A DNA stretch of 54,876 bases from an uncultured Clostridia bacterium (GTDB lineage Bacteria > Bacillota > Clostridia > Christensenellales > UBA1242), in the NCBI GenBank assembly GCA_944383355.1, contig CALWPF010000009.1, positions 1-54,876 of the forward strand, given 5' to 3'. Position numbers and translations under genes: made by a program. Under the pieces are notes generated by a model that worked only from the letters and a program-made list of their open reading frames with translations, was not told the DNA's origin and made no database searches. Positions 7,269-16,655 of this stretch are shown here, one piece after another (the stretch's first letter is position 1; each line of letters opens with the position of its first letter).

Positions 7269-8555
7269 ATGAGGACTAGATTTTTTAATGCCTATGTTAT
7301 TACATGTAATGACAAGTTTGATGTTTATGAGAATGGAGAGGTTTGGGTAGAAGATGACAAGATTGTGTATGTAGGCAAGCCAAAGAACGGTTTTATGGCG
7401 GACAGGACTATTAATTGCCTAGGAGATGTCCTGATGCCAGGTTTTGTAAATGCTCATGCACATGTACCTATGCAGGTATTGCGTGGTATGGCAGAGGAGA
7501 GTAGTTTCCATGGTTGGTGGAATGCATACATTCGTCCAAAAGAGCAAAAAATGCGTCCAGATGATATATATTGGTCTACAATGTTGGGTATTGCTGAGTT
7601 GGTTCATGGCGGTATTACATCAGTTCTCAATAATTATTTTGAGCAACCTAGTACGGTACAGGCTTTTTTAGATGGCGGTATACGAGCAGCAGTAGGTGTT
7701 GATGTGCAGTACAAGGTCCAAGATGATTTGAGATACAAAGATTGGGAAAATAGATTTGCCGCATTATACAAAGATAGTCCATTACTGACGTATTTTGTTA
7801 CATCACATTCTATTTTTTCGGTAAATGAGCGTGGACTAAATGATTGTACTAGGATTGCAAAAAAGTACAAGTTGCCACAGACTATACATTTGTGTGAGAC
7901 TCTAGAGGAGGTGGGGAATTGCGTCAAAGAGCGCAATATGACACCTGTGCAATATTTGGAAGATATAGGTTTTTTGGATTATCCTACCACAATATCTCAC
8001 GGTGTGCATGTAGACAAAGAGGATATGGATATTTTGTACAGGACCAAGACAAATGTGGCAATCAATGTATCTAGCAATATGAAATTGGCTAGTGGTATTC
8101 CACCTATCTATAGTTATCAGCAAAAAGGTATAAATTTAGCAATTGGTACAGATAGTGTGGCTAGCAACAATTCTTTGAATATGTTTAGGGAAATGTTTTT
8201 GGTAGCTACCACTCAAAAGGCATTATTACATGATGCTAGCGTAATGCCGGCAAAAGATGTTATAATGATGGCTACTAGAGGTGGAGCAAAGGCCTTGTAT
8301 ATAGATGATAGGGTAGGACAACTCAAAAAAGGTTATCAGGCTGATATTATTCGTGTGTCTTGTAATGGTATCCATTGGGAGCCCAATAATGATAAGATTG
8401 CCAATCTTATTTATTCTGCTCATGCAGATGATGTGGTGATGACAATGATAGGTGGCAATATTGTATTTGAAAATGGTAATTATTATATAGGTGAGAGCAT
8501 AGAGCGTATTATAAAAATGTCAAGAGAGGTTGCTAAGCGTATTTTAGATTGTTAG
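7269..8555 (+). CDS. mtaD: Amidohydrolase, MTA/SAH deaminase type
   Basis: The 428-residue product is a metal-dependent deaminase of the ATZ/TRZ-MtaD group, which act on 5'-methylthioadenosine, S-adenosylhomocysteine or related adenosines. The zinc ligands are visible in order: NAHAHVPM (about 62-69), HLCET (about 203, with the catalytic Glu), SHGVH (about 239) and GTDS (about 290). Flanking beta-sandwich strands at both ends complete the subtype I architecture, and the length is normal. The ribosome site is GGAGGGA. The gene is monocistronic, with a consensus promoter and a hairpin at 8652-8685. Substrate within the group is inferred; guanine- or N-isopropylammelide-type deaminases look similar. 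Confidence 0.85.
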   Translation: MRTRFFNAYVITCNDKFDVYENGEVWVEDDKIVYVGKPKNGFMADRTINCLGDVLMPGFVNAHAHVPMQVLRGMAEESSFHGWWNAYIRPKEQKMRPDDIYWSTMLGIAELVHGGITSVLNNYFEQPSTVQAFLDGGIRAAVGVDVQYKVQDDLRYKDWENRFAALYKDSPLLTYFVTSHSIFSVNERGLNDCTRIAKKYKLPQTIHLCETLEEVGNCVKERNMTPVQYLEDIGFLDYPTTISHGVHVDKEDMDILYRTKTNVAINVSSNMKLASGIPPIYSYQQKGINLAIGTDSVASNNSLNMFREMFLVATTQKALLHDASVMPAKDVIMMATRGGAKALYIDDRVGQLKKGYQADIIRVSCNGIHWEPNNDKIANLIYSAHADDVVMTMIGGNIVFENGNYYIGESIERIIKMSREVAKRILDC

Positions 8556-8633
8556 TAAAAAGTAGATAAAGTTAACATAATAAGATAAATATCTTTTACA
8601 TATTATATCATGATATATTATTGGAGGAGTATT

Positions 8634-8660
8634 ATGATAATAAAAAAAATTGAGGCATAA
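8634..8660 (+). CDS. Possible 8-codon upstream ORF overlapping a terminator hairpin
   Basis: ATG at 8634 follows a strong GGAGGAG site (8623-8629) and reads M-I-I-K-K-I-E-A before TAA at 8658-8660. Its last sense codons form the left arm of the hairpin at 8652-8679. A ribosome on it would cover the terminator, so it could be a leader peptide; it could also be a chance ORF downstream of the amidohydrolase gene. Confidence 0.3.
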   Translation: MIIKKIEA

Positions 8661-8685
8661 TTAGCATTGGCTAAGCCTCTTTTTT
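8652..8685 (+). terminator. Intrinsic terminator between the amidohydrolase and ctsR genes
   Basis: GAGGC (8652-8656) pairs with GCCTC (8675-8679) and TTAGC (8661-8665) with GCTAA (8670-8674), with a 4-nt bulge, followed by six T's. The intergenic span 8556-8896 contains this hairpin, a tiny ORF, the ctsR promoter and the CtsR box. Confidence 0.8.
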
Positions 8686-8721
8686 GTTAAAAAATTTTTA
8701 TAAAAAGTTATGCAAAATCTA

Positions 8722-8750
8722 TTGACATTGTGCAACTTAAATAGTATAAT
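8722..8750 (+). promoter_or_regulatory. Sigma-A promoter of the ctsR-mcsA-clpC operon
   Basis: TTGACA (8722-8727), a 17-bp spacer and TATAAT (8745-8750), a perfect consensus, followed at once by a CtsR box. Confidence 0.93.
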
Positions 8751-8755
8751 CCAAA

Positions 8756-8772
8756 GGTCAAAGAAAGTCAAA
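8756..8772 (+). promoter_or_regulatory. CtsR operator (heptad direct repeat)
   Basis: GGTCAAA (8756-8762), GAA (8763-8765) and AGTCAAA (8766-8772) match the established CtsR consensus (A/G)GTCAAA-NAN-(A/G)GTCAAA. The box covers the expected start point six bases after the -10 box, so bound CtsR would block initiation. This indicates autoregulation of the heat-shock operon. Confidence 0.93.
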
Positions 8773-8896
8773 GTTTATGAATTCGCTTTAAGTAATCGTA
8801 TAGCGATGTAGTAAACTGGCACTCTAAAGGAAATTTACGACTAAAATTTTTGGGCTTATTTATGACAAGTTTTTGAGTTGGAGGGAGGCGTTAATT

Positions 8897-9364
8897 ATGT
8901 CCAACATATCAGATATAATAGAGGACTTTTTGGTGCAGTCTATGGGCGACTCTGAGACTATTGATATTAGTAGGAATGAGTTGGCAAATTTTTTTAATGT
9001 TGCACCTAGTCAAATTAATTATGTCTTGACTACACGCTTTAATTATGAGAGGGGCTTTTTGACAGAAAGTAGACGAGGCGGTGGTGGTTATATTACTATT
9101 ACTCGCACAAAAGACAACAATGATGAGTGGTTAAAAAGTATTCTCAATGAAACGCTCAAGCATGATTTGGATTTGCGCTCAGGGCAATACTTGATTGAGG
9201 AGTTGGAAAAGCGTGAGGTGCTGAGTGCTGCTGAGGCGGATATATTGCGTAGTGCCATTAGTAGTCAGGCACTAAATAACCCTTTTAGAGTAGACAACAA
9301 AATTAGAGCCAATATTATCAAAAAGGCCTTGATAGACAAGGTGCAAAAAGGAGGTGAGGTATAA
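8897..9364 (+). CDS. ctsR: Transcriptional repressor of class III heat-shock genes
   Basis: The 155-residue product is CtsR. The N-terminal winged helix MSNISDIIEDFL...ELANFFNVAPSQINYVLTTRF includes the DNA-reading helix, and the glycine-rich wing RRGGGGYITI (about 61-70), which inserts in the minor groove and senses heat, is intact. The C-terminal four-helix dimerization domain follows. The ATG at 8897 is preferred over one 8 codons earlier because GGAGGGAGG precedes it at normal spacing and CtsR proteins begin there. The stop codon overlaps the mcsA start (TAATG). It represses its own operon through the box at 8756. Confidence 0.96.
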   Translation: MSNISDIIEDFLVQSMGDSETIDISRNELANFFNVAPSQINYVLTTRFNYERGFLTESRRGGGGYITITRTKDNNDEWLKSILNETLKHDLDLRSGQYLIEELEKREVLSAAEADILRSAISSQALNNPFRVDNKIRANIIKKALIDKVQKGGEV

Positions 9365-9870
9365 TGTTGTGCGATAAATGTGGAAAACCAGCAACTTATC
9401 ACAGAGTGAGAGTAGTAAACGGTTTTAGGACTGAGGAGCATCTGTGTAGTGACTGTTTGAGTATTGAGAGAGGTACTATGCCATTTGAGGTGGCAAGTGT
9501 TGGAGAGTTTTTTGATTTTCCATCTAGTCTAGGTCGCAAGAGACGCAAGACTGTATACATTTGCCCAAATTGTGGATATACCTCACAGCAGTTTTTGGAA
9601 ACAGGTAAATTGGGCTGTAGTGAGTGTTACAAAGCAATGAAAAGCATTGTGGATCCTGTCATTAGTCGTATGATAGGTGACCCAGATGATGATATAGGTA
9701 AGATTTCTCTTAGGAAGGGAGATAAGTCAGATTCATTACCAAAGGCTAGCGAGTTGGATAGCCTAAAAGAGCAATTAAAATTTGCAGTTGACCAAGAGCG
9801 TTACGAAGATGCTGCTAAGTTAAAAAAACAAATAGATCAATGTCAAAAAAATTTAGATAAAGGAGATTAA
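9364..9870 (+). CDS. mcsA: McsA zinc-finger adaptor (UVR domain protein)
   Basis: The 168-residue product has four CxxC pairs: CDKC (3-6), CSDC (28-31), CPNC (near 67-70) and CSEC (near 84-87), forming two treble-clef zinc sites. A C-terminal UVR motif (LKEQLKFAVDQERYEDAAKL, about 134-153) can bind ClpC. In Bacillus, McsA activates the arginine kinase McsB and modulates CtsR. Here no mcsB gene lies between mcsA and clpC, where it is normally found; only 4 bp separate mcsA from clpC. McsA may therefore act directly with CtsR and ClpC, or the kinase may be encoded elsewhere. Confidence 0.94.
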   Translation: MLCDKCGKPATYHRVRVVNGFRTEEHLCSDCLSIERGTMPFEVASVGEFFDFPSSLGRKRRKTVYICPNCGYTSQQFLETGKLGCSECYKAMKSIVDPVISRMIGDPDDDIGKISLRKGDKSDSLPKASELDSLKEQLKFAVDQERYEDAAKLKKQIDQCQKNLDKGD

Positions 9871-9874
9871 GATT

Positions 9875-12340
9875 ATGTATCAAAATAACGGATTTACACA
9901 TTTGGTGCAGAGAGTATTGCAAAATGCTGGTGAGCTGGCGACAAAATCAGGTCACAGCGAGTTAGGCACCGAGCACCTTTTGTTTGGTATCATATCGGTA
10001 GAAGAGTGTCTATCTGCAAAGCTTTTACAAAAATATGGCGTGACTCAATCTACTTATCTACAATTATTTGATGAGAGTATCCAAAAGCGTCCTAGTCTAC
10101 ACTTGGACGAGATTGAATTAACCCCTAGAGTAAAAGAGATTTTGAGAGCGGCACAGGCTGTGAGTATGAAACTGGGGCAAACTTTTGTCGGTACTGAGCA
10201 TATAATGCTAGCGCTTTTGTCTAGTACTGATAGCATTGCTGTGCAGATGCTAGTGAGAGGCTTTAGAGTAAACGTTACTGAGTTGCGCAACGAATGCTTG
10301 CTAGCATTGAGGAACGAAACAATCAATGCAAAAGATCAGAGCGAGCCAGACGAAGACAAGCAAGAGGGTAGCCCATTGCCAAAGAAGTTGCTAGATATGG
10401 GTACAGACCTTACCCAAAAGGCACGAGAGCGAAAAATCGACCCTATTATTGGTCGAGATGAGGAAATTGAGCGAGTAATAGAAATTTTATGTCGAAAGAC
10501 CAAAAATAACCCAGTACTGATAGGAGAGGCTGGTGTAGGTAAGAGTGCTGTGGTTGAGGGATTGGCTCAAGCTATTGTCAACGGCAACGTTCCAGAGTTA
10601 TTAAAAGGTAAAACTATATTTTCTCTAGAGTTAGGCTCATTGATGGCTGGTACACAATTCCGTGGTGCTATGGAAGAAAAATTAAAAGATGCAGTCGAGA
10701 CTATTATTGCTAATGGTAATATAATTGTATTTATAGATGAATTGCATACTCTTGCTCAAGCGGGTAGTGAAAAAGGCGAGATAAGTCCTGCTGATATGCT
10801 CAAGCCATATCTAGCTAGAGGAGAGTTGCAGACAATAGGGGCAACTACTACAGACGAATATCGTAAGTTTATCGAAAAAGACAAGGCCCTAGAGCGAAGA
10901 TTCCAGCCAATTATGGTGAATCCACCTACTGTAGAGCAAACTATTGGGATATTAAAAGGTTTGCGTGATTCATATGAGGCATTCCACAAGGTCAAAATTA
11001 GTGATGAGGCCATTGTTGCTGCAGCAACACTTAGTGATAGATATATAATGGATAGGAGTTTGCCAGACAAGGCTATAGACTTAATAGATGAGGCTAGCTC
11101 AAGAGCAAAAGTAAGTGGTAGTAGTACACCTACGCCACTCAAACAAAAGACTGATGAGCTAAACCGCCTAGAAAATGATAAAAAAGAAGCCATAGTGTCT
11201 CAAAACTTTGAAAAAGCAGCAGCAATTCGTGATGAAATAAAAAAAGTCAGCGAAGAGTTGGAGCAGATTAAATCAAACTACAATGAATCAAAACAAAATA
11301 ATATTGCTACTATAGGGTTTGATGATATAGCTAGAGTAGTTAGTGCATGGACACACATACCAGTTACAAAGCTAACTGAGAGTGAGAGAGATAAATTGAT
11401 GGGGCTCGAAGAAGTTTTGCACGGCAGAGTAATAGGTCAAGATCAGGCAGTTACTACAGTGAGTAAAGCAATTCGTCGAGCACGAGCTGGTTTAAAAGAC
11501 CCCAATAGACCAATTGGTACATTTTTATTCCTTGGTCCTACTGGTGTAGGTAAAACTGAGTTAAGTAAGGCATTGGCTGAGGCTATGTTTGATGACGAAA
11601 ATCTTATCATTAGGTTAGATATGTCCGAGTATATGGAGTCACACTCTGTAAGTAAGTTGATAGGCTCTCCTCCAGGATATATTGGTCATGATGATGGCGG
11701 GCAATTGACAGAACAAGTACGTAGGAAACCATATTCAATAGTACTATTTGATGAGATAGAAAAGGCTCACCCAGATGTATTTAATATATTGCTACAAATT
11801 ATGGACGATGGTAGATTGACAGATAGTCATGGACGTACTGTTAGTTTCAAGAATACCATTATAATTATGACTAGTAACTGTGGGGTGAGTGACCCAGACT
11901 ATCGCAAAAACAGGATTGCGTTTGAGAGTGCTACTGATGAGCAAACTATCCAAAAACTTGATGAGCAGGCTAGTGAGATTTTGAATAAGGCTATCAAGGC
12001 GCATTTCCGTCCTGAGTTCTTGAATAGGATTGACTCAATTGTTGTATTCAAGTCATTATCAAAAGGTGAATTGGCTAGAGTAGCAAAATTGCTGATTACA
12101 AAATTAGTAAACAAGCTAAAAGTACAAGGTATTGAATTGAAGTTTACAGAGAACGCACTAAAATATTTGGTTGAAAAGGGATATAATACCGAATGGGGTG
12201 CTAGACCTCTTCGCCGTGTAATTGAGCACGAGATAGAGGATAGATTGGCAGATGAAATATTAGCAAATAAGCTAGGCGAGGGTGCCAAAGTGACTGTAGA
12301 TGAGCAGGATAATTTACTAAAGATAAAAGTTACAAACTAA
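9875..12340 (+). CDS. clpC: ATP-dependent Clp protease ATPase subunit ClpC
   Basis: The 821-residue Hsp100 unfoldase comprises a Clp N-domain (two repeats, about 1-145), AAA module 1 with Walker [10 protein letters not shown] (about 217-225) and Walker B VFIDELHT (about 284), a UVR-containing middle domain ([20 protein letters not shown], about 430-450), and AAA module 2 with GPTGVGKTE (about 554) and [10 protein letters not shown] (about 625). The middle domain and the length of about 820 distinguish ClpC from ClpA, ClpB and ClpE. It feeds unfolded substrates to ClpP, which is not in this window. GGAG lies about 10 nt before the ATG. It is the last gene of the CtsR-controlled operon. Confidence 0.97.
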   Translation: MYQNNGFTHLVQRVLQNAGELATKSGHSELGTEHLLFGIISVEECLSAKLLQKYGVTQSTYLQLFDESIQKRPSLHLDEIELTPRVKEILRAAQAVSMKLGQTFVGTEHIMLALLSSTDSIAVQMLVRGFRVNVTELRNECLLALRNETINAKDQSEPDEDKQEGSPLPKKLLDMGTDLTQKARERKIDPIIGRDEEIERVIEILCRKTKNNPVLIGEAGVGKSAVVEGLAQAIVNGNVPELLKGKTIFSLELGSLMAGTQFRGAMEEKLKDAVETIIANGNIIVFIDELHTLAQAGSEKGEISPADMLKPYLARGELQTIGATTTDEYRKFIEKDKALERRFQPIMVNPPTVEQTIGILKGLRDSYEAFHKVKISDEAIVAAATLSDRYIMDRSLPDKAIDLIDEASSRAKVSGSSTPTPLKQKTDELNRLENDKKEAIVSQNFEKAAAIRDEIKKVSEELEQIKSNYNESKQNNIATIGFDDIARVVSAWTHIPVTKLTESERDKLMGLEEVLHGRVIGQDQAVTTVSKAIRRARAGLKDPNRPIGTFLFLGPTGVGKTELSKALAEAMFDDENLIIRLDMSEYMESHSVSKLIGSPPGYIGHDDGGQLTEQVRRKPYSIVLFDEIEKAHPDVFNILLQIMDDGRLTDSHGRTVSFKNTIIIMTSNCGVSDPDYRKNRIAFESATDEQTIQKLDEQASEILNKAIKAHFRPEFLNRIDSIVVFKSLSKGELARVAKLLITKLVNKLKVQGIELKFTENALKYLVEKGYNTEWGARPLRRVIEHEIEDRLADEILANKLGEGAKVTVDEQDNLLKIKVTN

Positions 12341-12357
12341 TAATACTTGCTTTTTGA

Positions 12358-12387
12358 TTGACTAAATTAAAGTTTTTTTGCTATACT
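12358..12387 (+). promoter_or_regulatory. Sigma-A promoter of hpf
   Basis: TTGACT (12358-12363), an 18-bp spacer and TATACT (12382-12387), 27 bp before the hpf ATG. It gives hpf expression independent of the upstream clpC operon. Confidence 0.75.
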
Positions 12388-12414
12388 CTTAATATTAAAA
12401 GGGGTGACAGTATT

Positions 12415-12966
12415 ATGAAGATTCAGATTACATCAAAAAATTATACAGTGAGCCAAAAGTTAAAGGGCATCATAGAGAAAAAAGTTGAGAAATTGGATCG
12501 TTACTTTGGTGCTGATGCAACAGCAAAGGTAGTTTGTCGCAAGGACAAAGATTTGTATACTCTTGAGTTGACCATTAGTGACAAGGGAGTATTATTCCGT
12601 AGTGAGGTAACTACTGATAATATGTACCAAAATATTGATATTGCTTTGCCAAAGGTAGAGCGTCAAATTATCAAGTACAGTGGTAAGCTCAAGGATAAGC
12701 TACACAAAGATGCATTTAAGGACAAAGATTGGTTGTTCTTTGAGGACGATGACGAGGCATTCTTGCCTGTACCTACAAAGGCTAATATCGGTAGATACAA
12801 GTCGTTTGAGATTGCACCATTGACAGTTGAGGACGCTCAGATGGAGTTGGAGAATAGTGGTCATGATTTCTTCATATTTGTGAGCAAAGAGACTGGCAAG
12901 ATTACTATCATCTACAAGCGTAGAGCGGGAGACTATGGTATCATAGAGCCTATTTATGATATGTAA
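12415..12966 (+). CDS. hpf: Ribosome hibernation promoting factor, long form
   Basis: The 183-residue length identifies the long form, which by itself dimerizes 70S ribosomes into inactive 100S particles. The N-terminal domain (about 1-100) starts MKIQITSKNYTVSQKLK and has the beta-alpha-beta-beta-beta-alpha pattern that occupies the decoding center. The C-terminal dimerization domain (about 125-183) contains SFEIAPLTVEDAQMEL and GHDFFIFVSKETGKI. The ATG at 12415 follows AGGGGTGA; an in-frame ATG 19 codons earlier overlaps the promoter and has no ribosome site. The gene is followed by a strong terminator. Confidence 0.96.
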   Translation: MKIQITSKNYTVSQKLKGIIEKKVEKLDRYFGADATAKVVCRKDKDLYTLELTISDKGVLFRSEVTTDNMYQNIDIALPKVERQIIKYSGKLKDKLHKDAFKDKDWLFFEDDDEAFLPVPTKANIGRYKSFEIAPLTVEDAQMELENSGHDFFIFVSKETGKITIIYKRRAGDYGIIEPIYDM

Positions 12967-13020
12967 TGATTTACAGTGTATAAATCATTTCAGAGGTTAA
13001 TATTACTTTGGTACTACTAA

Positions 13021-13058
13021 AAAGTGTATTATAAAGGAATTTTATAATGCACTTTTTA
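13021..13058 (+). terminator. Intrinsic terminator of hpf
   Basis: A 15-bp stem formed by 13021-13035 and 13041-13055 (AAAGTGTATTATAAA with its complement, one wobble) around a 5-nt loop, ending in T's. Confidence 0.85.
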
Positions 13059-13174
13059 TGTTTTATTTGATAAAACCAAACAAGATAAACTTGATAAAAA
13101 TCAAAAATTTAAAAATATTTACCGTTTTATCCACATAACAAAGCCGAATTCTCCATTTTATAGAATTAAAAATG

Positions 13175-13204
13175 TTGCAAATGCTAAAATGAATAATATA
13201 TACT
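13175..13204 (+). promoter_or_regulatory. Probable promoter of the HTH-membrane protein gene
   Basis: TTGCAA (13175-13180), an 18-bp spacer and TATACT (13199-13204), 28 bp before the GTG start at 13233. Confidence 0.6.
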
Positions 13205-13232
13205 TTACTTATACAAAGGGAGGATTTGTCTG

Positions 13233-15683
13233 GTGGATAATTTTGATTTAGGTAAAAAAATATCTACATTGAGAAAAAACAAATCAATGACGCAAAAAGA
13301 GCTTGCTGATATTTTACATATTTCAAACAAAGTAATTAGTAAATGGGAATTGAACCAAAGTGAGCCTGATATTAGTTCGCTAAAAGCATTAGCCAATGTG
13401 TTTGGTGTAAGCATTAATGAATTGCTAGGACACAACGAAGGAAACAGCAATCAAGAACAGAATGTATCTTTTAATGAACGGGCATTTAACTTTTTTAAAA
13501 AGAATTATTTAGTACTCATTGAGTATATGCTTTGTCTTTTTGCGTTAGTGGATATTTGTGTCGGTTATAGCTTGTTGATTAATGATGTGCCAGGCTATGC
13601 TGGCGGAATCTTAATAGGTTTTTCGATAGCTTTTGTATTGTTGCAACTTTTTATCACTTTAGTGCAGAATCAAGGCAAAACTATGAAAATTCTAAAATTA
13701 ATATGCTTAATCTTATCATTTGTATTTTTTGTTATTAATTTTGTTTTCATTTTTGTGATAGATGACCTGGGGTTCAAACACTTTTTTATAGTAAGTTTGG
13801 TCCAAAGTGCTTTAATGCTTATTGCAATTTTACTTAATTGTCTACGTGAGTACAATGTTTTGCATTTGGAGACACCTATCAAGCTTGGCAAAATTGTATT
13901 CGTTATGCTAATTGTTTTTGTAGGTATTCAATGTGGATTCGTTATAGGGAATATCACTACAACCAGTGTTGCTTTTGCTGACAAAAAAGATGCTGAAATA
14001 TACATTCAAGAAACTCCGCAATCTATCATTTTTAATTATGACCAAATTAAATTTTATAACATTGGTGACACAGCACAACTTGAGTATGTTTATTATCCGT
14101 TGGATAGCAGAAAGGACAAAGTGTACTTTACCTCAAGTAATGAAGACATAATATCTGTAAGTAGTGATGGGTTAGTCACAGCAATTGATTATGGCTTTGC
14201 TTCTGTCAATATTAGATGTGGAGATTTGGCTGGAAGCATCTATGTGAGCGTCTATCAGTCTGGTATAAACACTAGTAATGCAGTAGAAGTATTTGCAGGT
14301 AATACCTATCAAATAAATTTTTCTGCTATAGATAAATTGTCAAACTTGAGTGAACTGAGTGATCAACTGCGTTTTATGGTTAAAAACGCAGCAGGAGAAA
14401 ATATCTCGGATAAGTTGTACATTGAGGATTTTCAATTTGTAGATGACGAACTCATAGCAAATGTTAGGGTTGATGTAATAAATGCACTTGACAATGAATA
14501 TCTCAATATTTTGGTGTATGATGACTATATAGATAGATACACTTTTTCTGCAACCGTTCTTACAAAAAATGTATCATATATTTCTTTTTTAAATATTAAA
14601 AATGGTAAATTGGTAGCAGGCGAGATAACCGAGCCTATAGAAATAGAATATTTACCTAGTGAGGTAAAGACAGATTTTACATATTCCATAGACAACACAG
14701 AAGTTGCAGAGTTAACTGATGATAATAGGATATATGTCAAAGATTTGGGTACGTTTACTCTTACTGTTACGGCATCAAATGGAGAAAGTAGTAGGAGTAC
14801 AATAACAATTGAGCGGTTTATCGACATGGCGGTAAGCGAGGTAACATCTGAGGGGGATGGATTAGGTGATAAAACGCTTTTTAAGATATTTTTTAGCTCG
14901 GATAAAACTCCATATTCGAGAGATGTGCATCTTACTTCGAATGGATTAACTGAAACAAATCGTTATATTGAAGATGGTGCGGTTTACATAGAAGCGACAC
15001 AAACTATTTCAAATGCAGAGATTCGTTATTTCTTCTTTTTAAACAGTAATATTAGGACAAATTTGACAGTCTATTATGGCATCAATCAATTTGATATGGA
15101 AATTATTGCGAATAAGGAAATAGCTTTGTATAATGATAGTTATCCTATAAAATTCAAATTTAAAAATTCACATCACTCACAATTTGAGGAGGGCATAGTT
15201 TATCATATAAGATTAACCAATCCTAATGTATTACAGTTCCGTGATTACGAAGGTTCAGAAATTGATTTGGCTATAAAGGCAGATGAAGTATTGTATGTTG
15301 TACCAATTCAAGAGGGTCAATGTACAATAGAAGTGTCTAATGAATATTTTTATGATTCTCCAGGTTTTAGGGTTTCAAAAATTTCTCAGTTAGATTTAGT
15401 TGATTCATCACAGCAAAATCTTATTGCTTCTACAGATAGCAGGATTTTTGAATTGGAGTTGATGGTTGACAGTACTTATTACGATGTTTTGGACGCAGGT
15501 ATTAAAATGTCATGTGATGAATATTATTTTACGGTTACTAAGGAAATTCGTAATATTAATTCAGTAAATAAATGCTTTATAATTATAAATGTAAACAAAA
15601 CATTTGTTGGAGAAAAGTACATTACAATTGCTACTGCTGATGATACTTTGTCATTGCAAATAAATGTAACATACCAGACATAG
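13233..15683 (+). CDS. Membrane protein with N-terminal Cro/CI-type HTH and large extracellular region
   Basis: The 816-residue product has three parts. Residues 1-66 are an XRE-type helix-turn-helix (LGKKISTLRKNKSMTQKELA, then NKVISKWELNQSEPDISSL). Residues about 85-250 hold five hydrophobic helices, which place the C-terminus outside if the HTH is inside. Residues about 255-816 are an extracellular beta-rich region; the segment around YYPLDSRKDKVYFTSSNEDIISV (about 288-310) has the bacterial Ig-like group 2 pattern, and further Ig-like repeats seem likely (IEYLPSEVKTDFTYSIDN near 468). The start is GTG at 13233 with GGGAGG upstream. There is no partner gene. It looks like a membrane-tethered one-component regulator reading a surface signal, but the target and ligand are unknown. 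Confidence 0.8.
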   Translation: MDNFDLGKKISTLRKNKSMTQKELADILHISNKVISKWELNQSEPDISSLKALANVFGVSINELLGHNEGNSNQEQNVSFNERAFNFFKKNYLVLIEYMLCLFALVDICVGYSLLINDVPGYAGGILIGFSIAFVLLQLFITLVQNQGKTMKILKLICLILSFVFFVINFVFIFVIDDLGFKHFFIVSLVQSALMLIAILLNCLREYNVLHLETPIKLGKIVFVMLIVFVGIQCGFVIGNITTTSVAFADKKDAEIYIQETPQSIIFNYDQIKFYNIGDTAQLEYVYYPLDSRKDKVYFTSSNEDIISVSSDGLVTAIDYGFASVNIRCGDLAGSIYVSVYQSGINTSNAVEVFAGNTYQINFSAIDKLSNLSELSDQLRFMVKNAAGENISDKLYIEDFQFVDDELIANVRVDVINALDNEYLNILVYDDYIDRYTFSATVLTKNVSYISFLNIKNGKLVAGEITEPIEIEYLPSEVKTDFTYSIDNTEVAELTDDNRIYVKDLGTFTLTVTASNGESSRSTITIERFIDMAVSEVTSEGDGLGDKTLFKIFFSSDKTPYSRDVHLTSNGLTETNRYIEDGAVYIEATQTISNAEIRYFFFLNSNIRTNLTVYYGINQFDMEIIANKEIALYNDSYPIKFKFKNSHHSQFEEGIVYHIRLTNPNVLQFRDYEGSEIDLAIKADEVLYVVPIQEGQCTIEVSNEYFYDSPGFRVSKISQLDLVDSSQQNLIASTDSRIFELELMVDSTYYDVLDAGIKMSCDEYYFTVTKEIRNINSVNKCFIIINVNKTFVGEKYITIATADDTLSLQINVTYQT

Positions 15684-15808
15684 TGATTACTGGTTGTTTG
15701 ATAATGGGGAAATAGCAAGAGTTGATGCGGTTTTGGTGTAATTGCTGTGTCATTTAACATTAGTTTAGTTGGGGTAGTAGAGCATTATGTATTATTATTT
15801 GACCTAAT

Positions 15809-16588
15809 TTATAATATTTTTTTGTCTGTTTGTACCTGATATGCAATGATAGATGTAGCTACGCCAACATTTAGTGAACCTACATTACTCTTCATCGGTA
15901 TTTTGATAAATTCAGTATTTGGCAGGGTAAACCATTCTTTTGATACGCCATATCTTTCTGAACCTACCACTATTGCCACAGTGCCACAATAGTTTATTTT
16001 ATTGTAATTTTCACCCTGTTCTGGTTCGCAAATCAAAATCCTGCTGTTGATGCCATTCAGGTAGTCTACACAACTTTTTACATCATCAAAGACTTTGTAT
16101 GGTACAGTAAAAACAGTACCTCTGCTAGCTCTTATGACATTGATATCATTGACTTTTGCTTGTTGATTACAAAACAAAATACAAGATGCTTTGCAGGCAT
16201 CTAGGGTGCGAAATATTGTACCGATATTTCCATGTGTCTCCAAACCATCGCATACAACAATCAAAGAGTCTTTGCCAATCTCGGGTGATTTATCAGATAG
16301 TTTTGTTACCAATATCATTCCTACACAATTTTGTTTTGATGCCAATGTTTCAAATGTCTTTTTTGATATGGCATAGGTAGGGCAGTTGTCTTGGTAATAT
16401 TTCAACACACTTTTTGCCTCGCTACTTTCTATCATATCTGGGCATACTATGAGTAGCTCTAGTAAAGAATTTTTGCATTCTGGTAGACTCAGTATAAATA
16501 GGTCATCTACTACCAAATAACCTTGTTTGGTATATTCATTGTGTTTTAGTTTTTTGATAATTTCGTGTTGTGCACCTATGTTTTGCAT
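15809..16588 (-). CDS. SpoU/TrmH-family RNA 2'-O-methyltransferase
   Basis: The 259-residue product has an N-terminal substrate-binding region (about 1-105) and a C-terminal SPOUT methyltransferase domain. Motif 1 appears as DGLETHGNIGTIFRTLDA (about 116-133, with the N and R of NxGxxxR), motif 2 as VAIVVGSERYGVS (about 206-218), and motif 3 as IPMKSNVGSLNVGVATSI (about 231-248), which forms the SAM-binding knot. The 2'-O position of a ribose in rRNA or tRNA is the expected target; the exact nucleotide is not predictable. The ATG at 16588 follows AAAGGAG at 6 nt; in-frame upstream ATGs lack a site. The alpha-oxoamine synthase gene ends 67 bp upstream on the same strand. Confidence 0.9.
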   Translation of the reverse strand: MQNIGAQHEIIKKLKHNEYTKQGYLVVDDLFILSLPECKNSLLELLIVCPDMIESSEAKSVLKYYQDNCPTYAISKKTFETLASKQNCVGMILVTKLSDKSPEIGKDSLIVVCDGLETHGNIGTIFRTLDACKASCILFCNQQAKVNDINVIRASRGTVFTVPYKVFDDVKSCVDYLNGINSRILICEPEQGENYNKINYCGTVAIVVGSERYGVSKEWFTLPNTEFIKIPMKSNVGSLNVGVATSIIAYQVQTDKKIL

Positions 16589-16655
16589 ATTGGCTCCTTT
16601 TATTGTTTGTGACAGTTGTGTTTGCAAAATAAAAACGGCTTATTGCCGAATTTAT

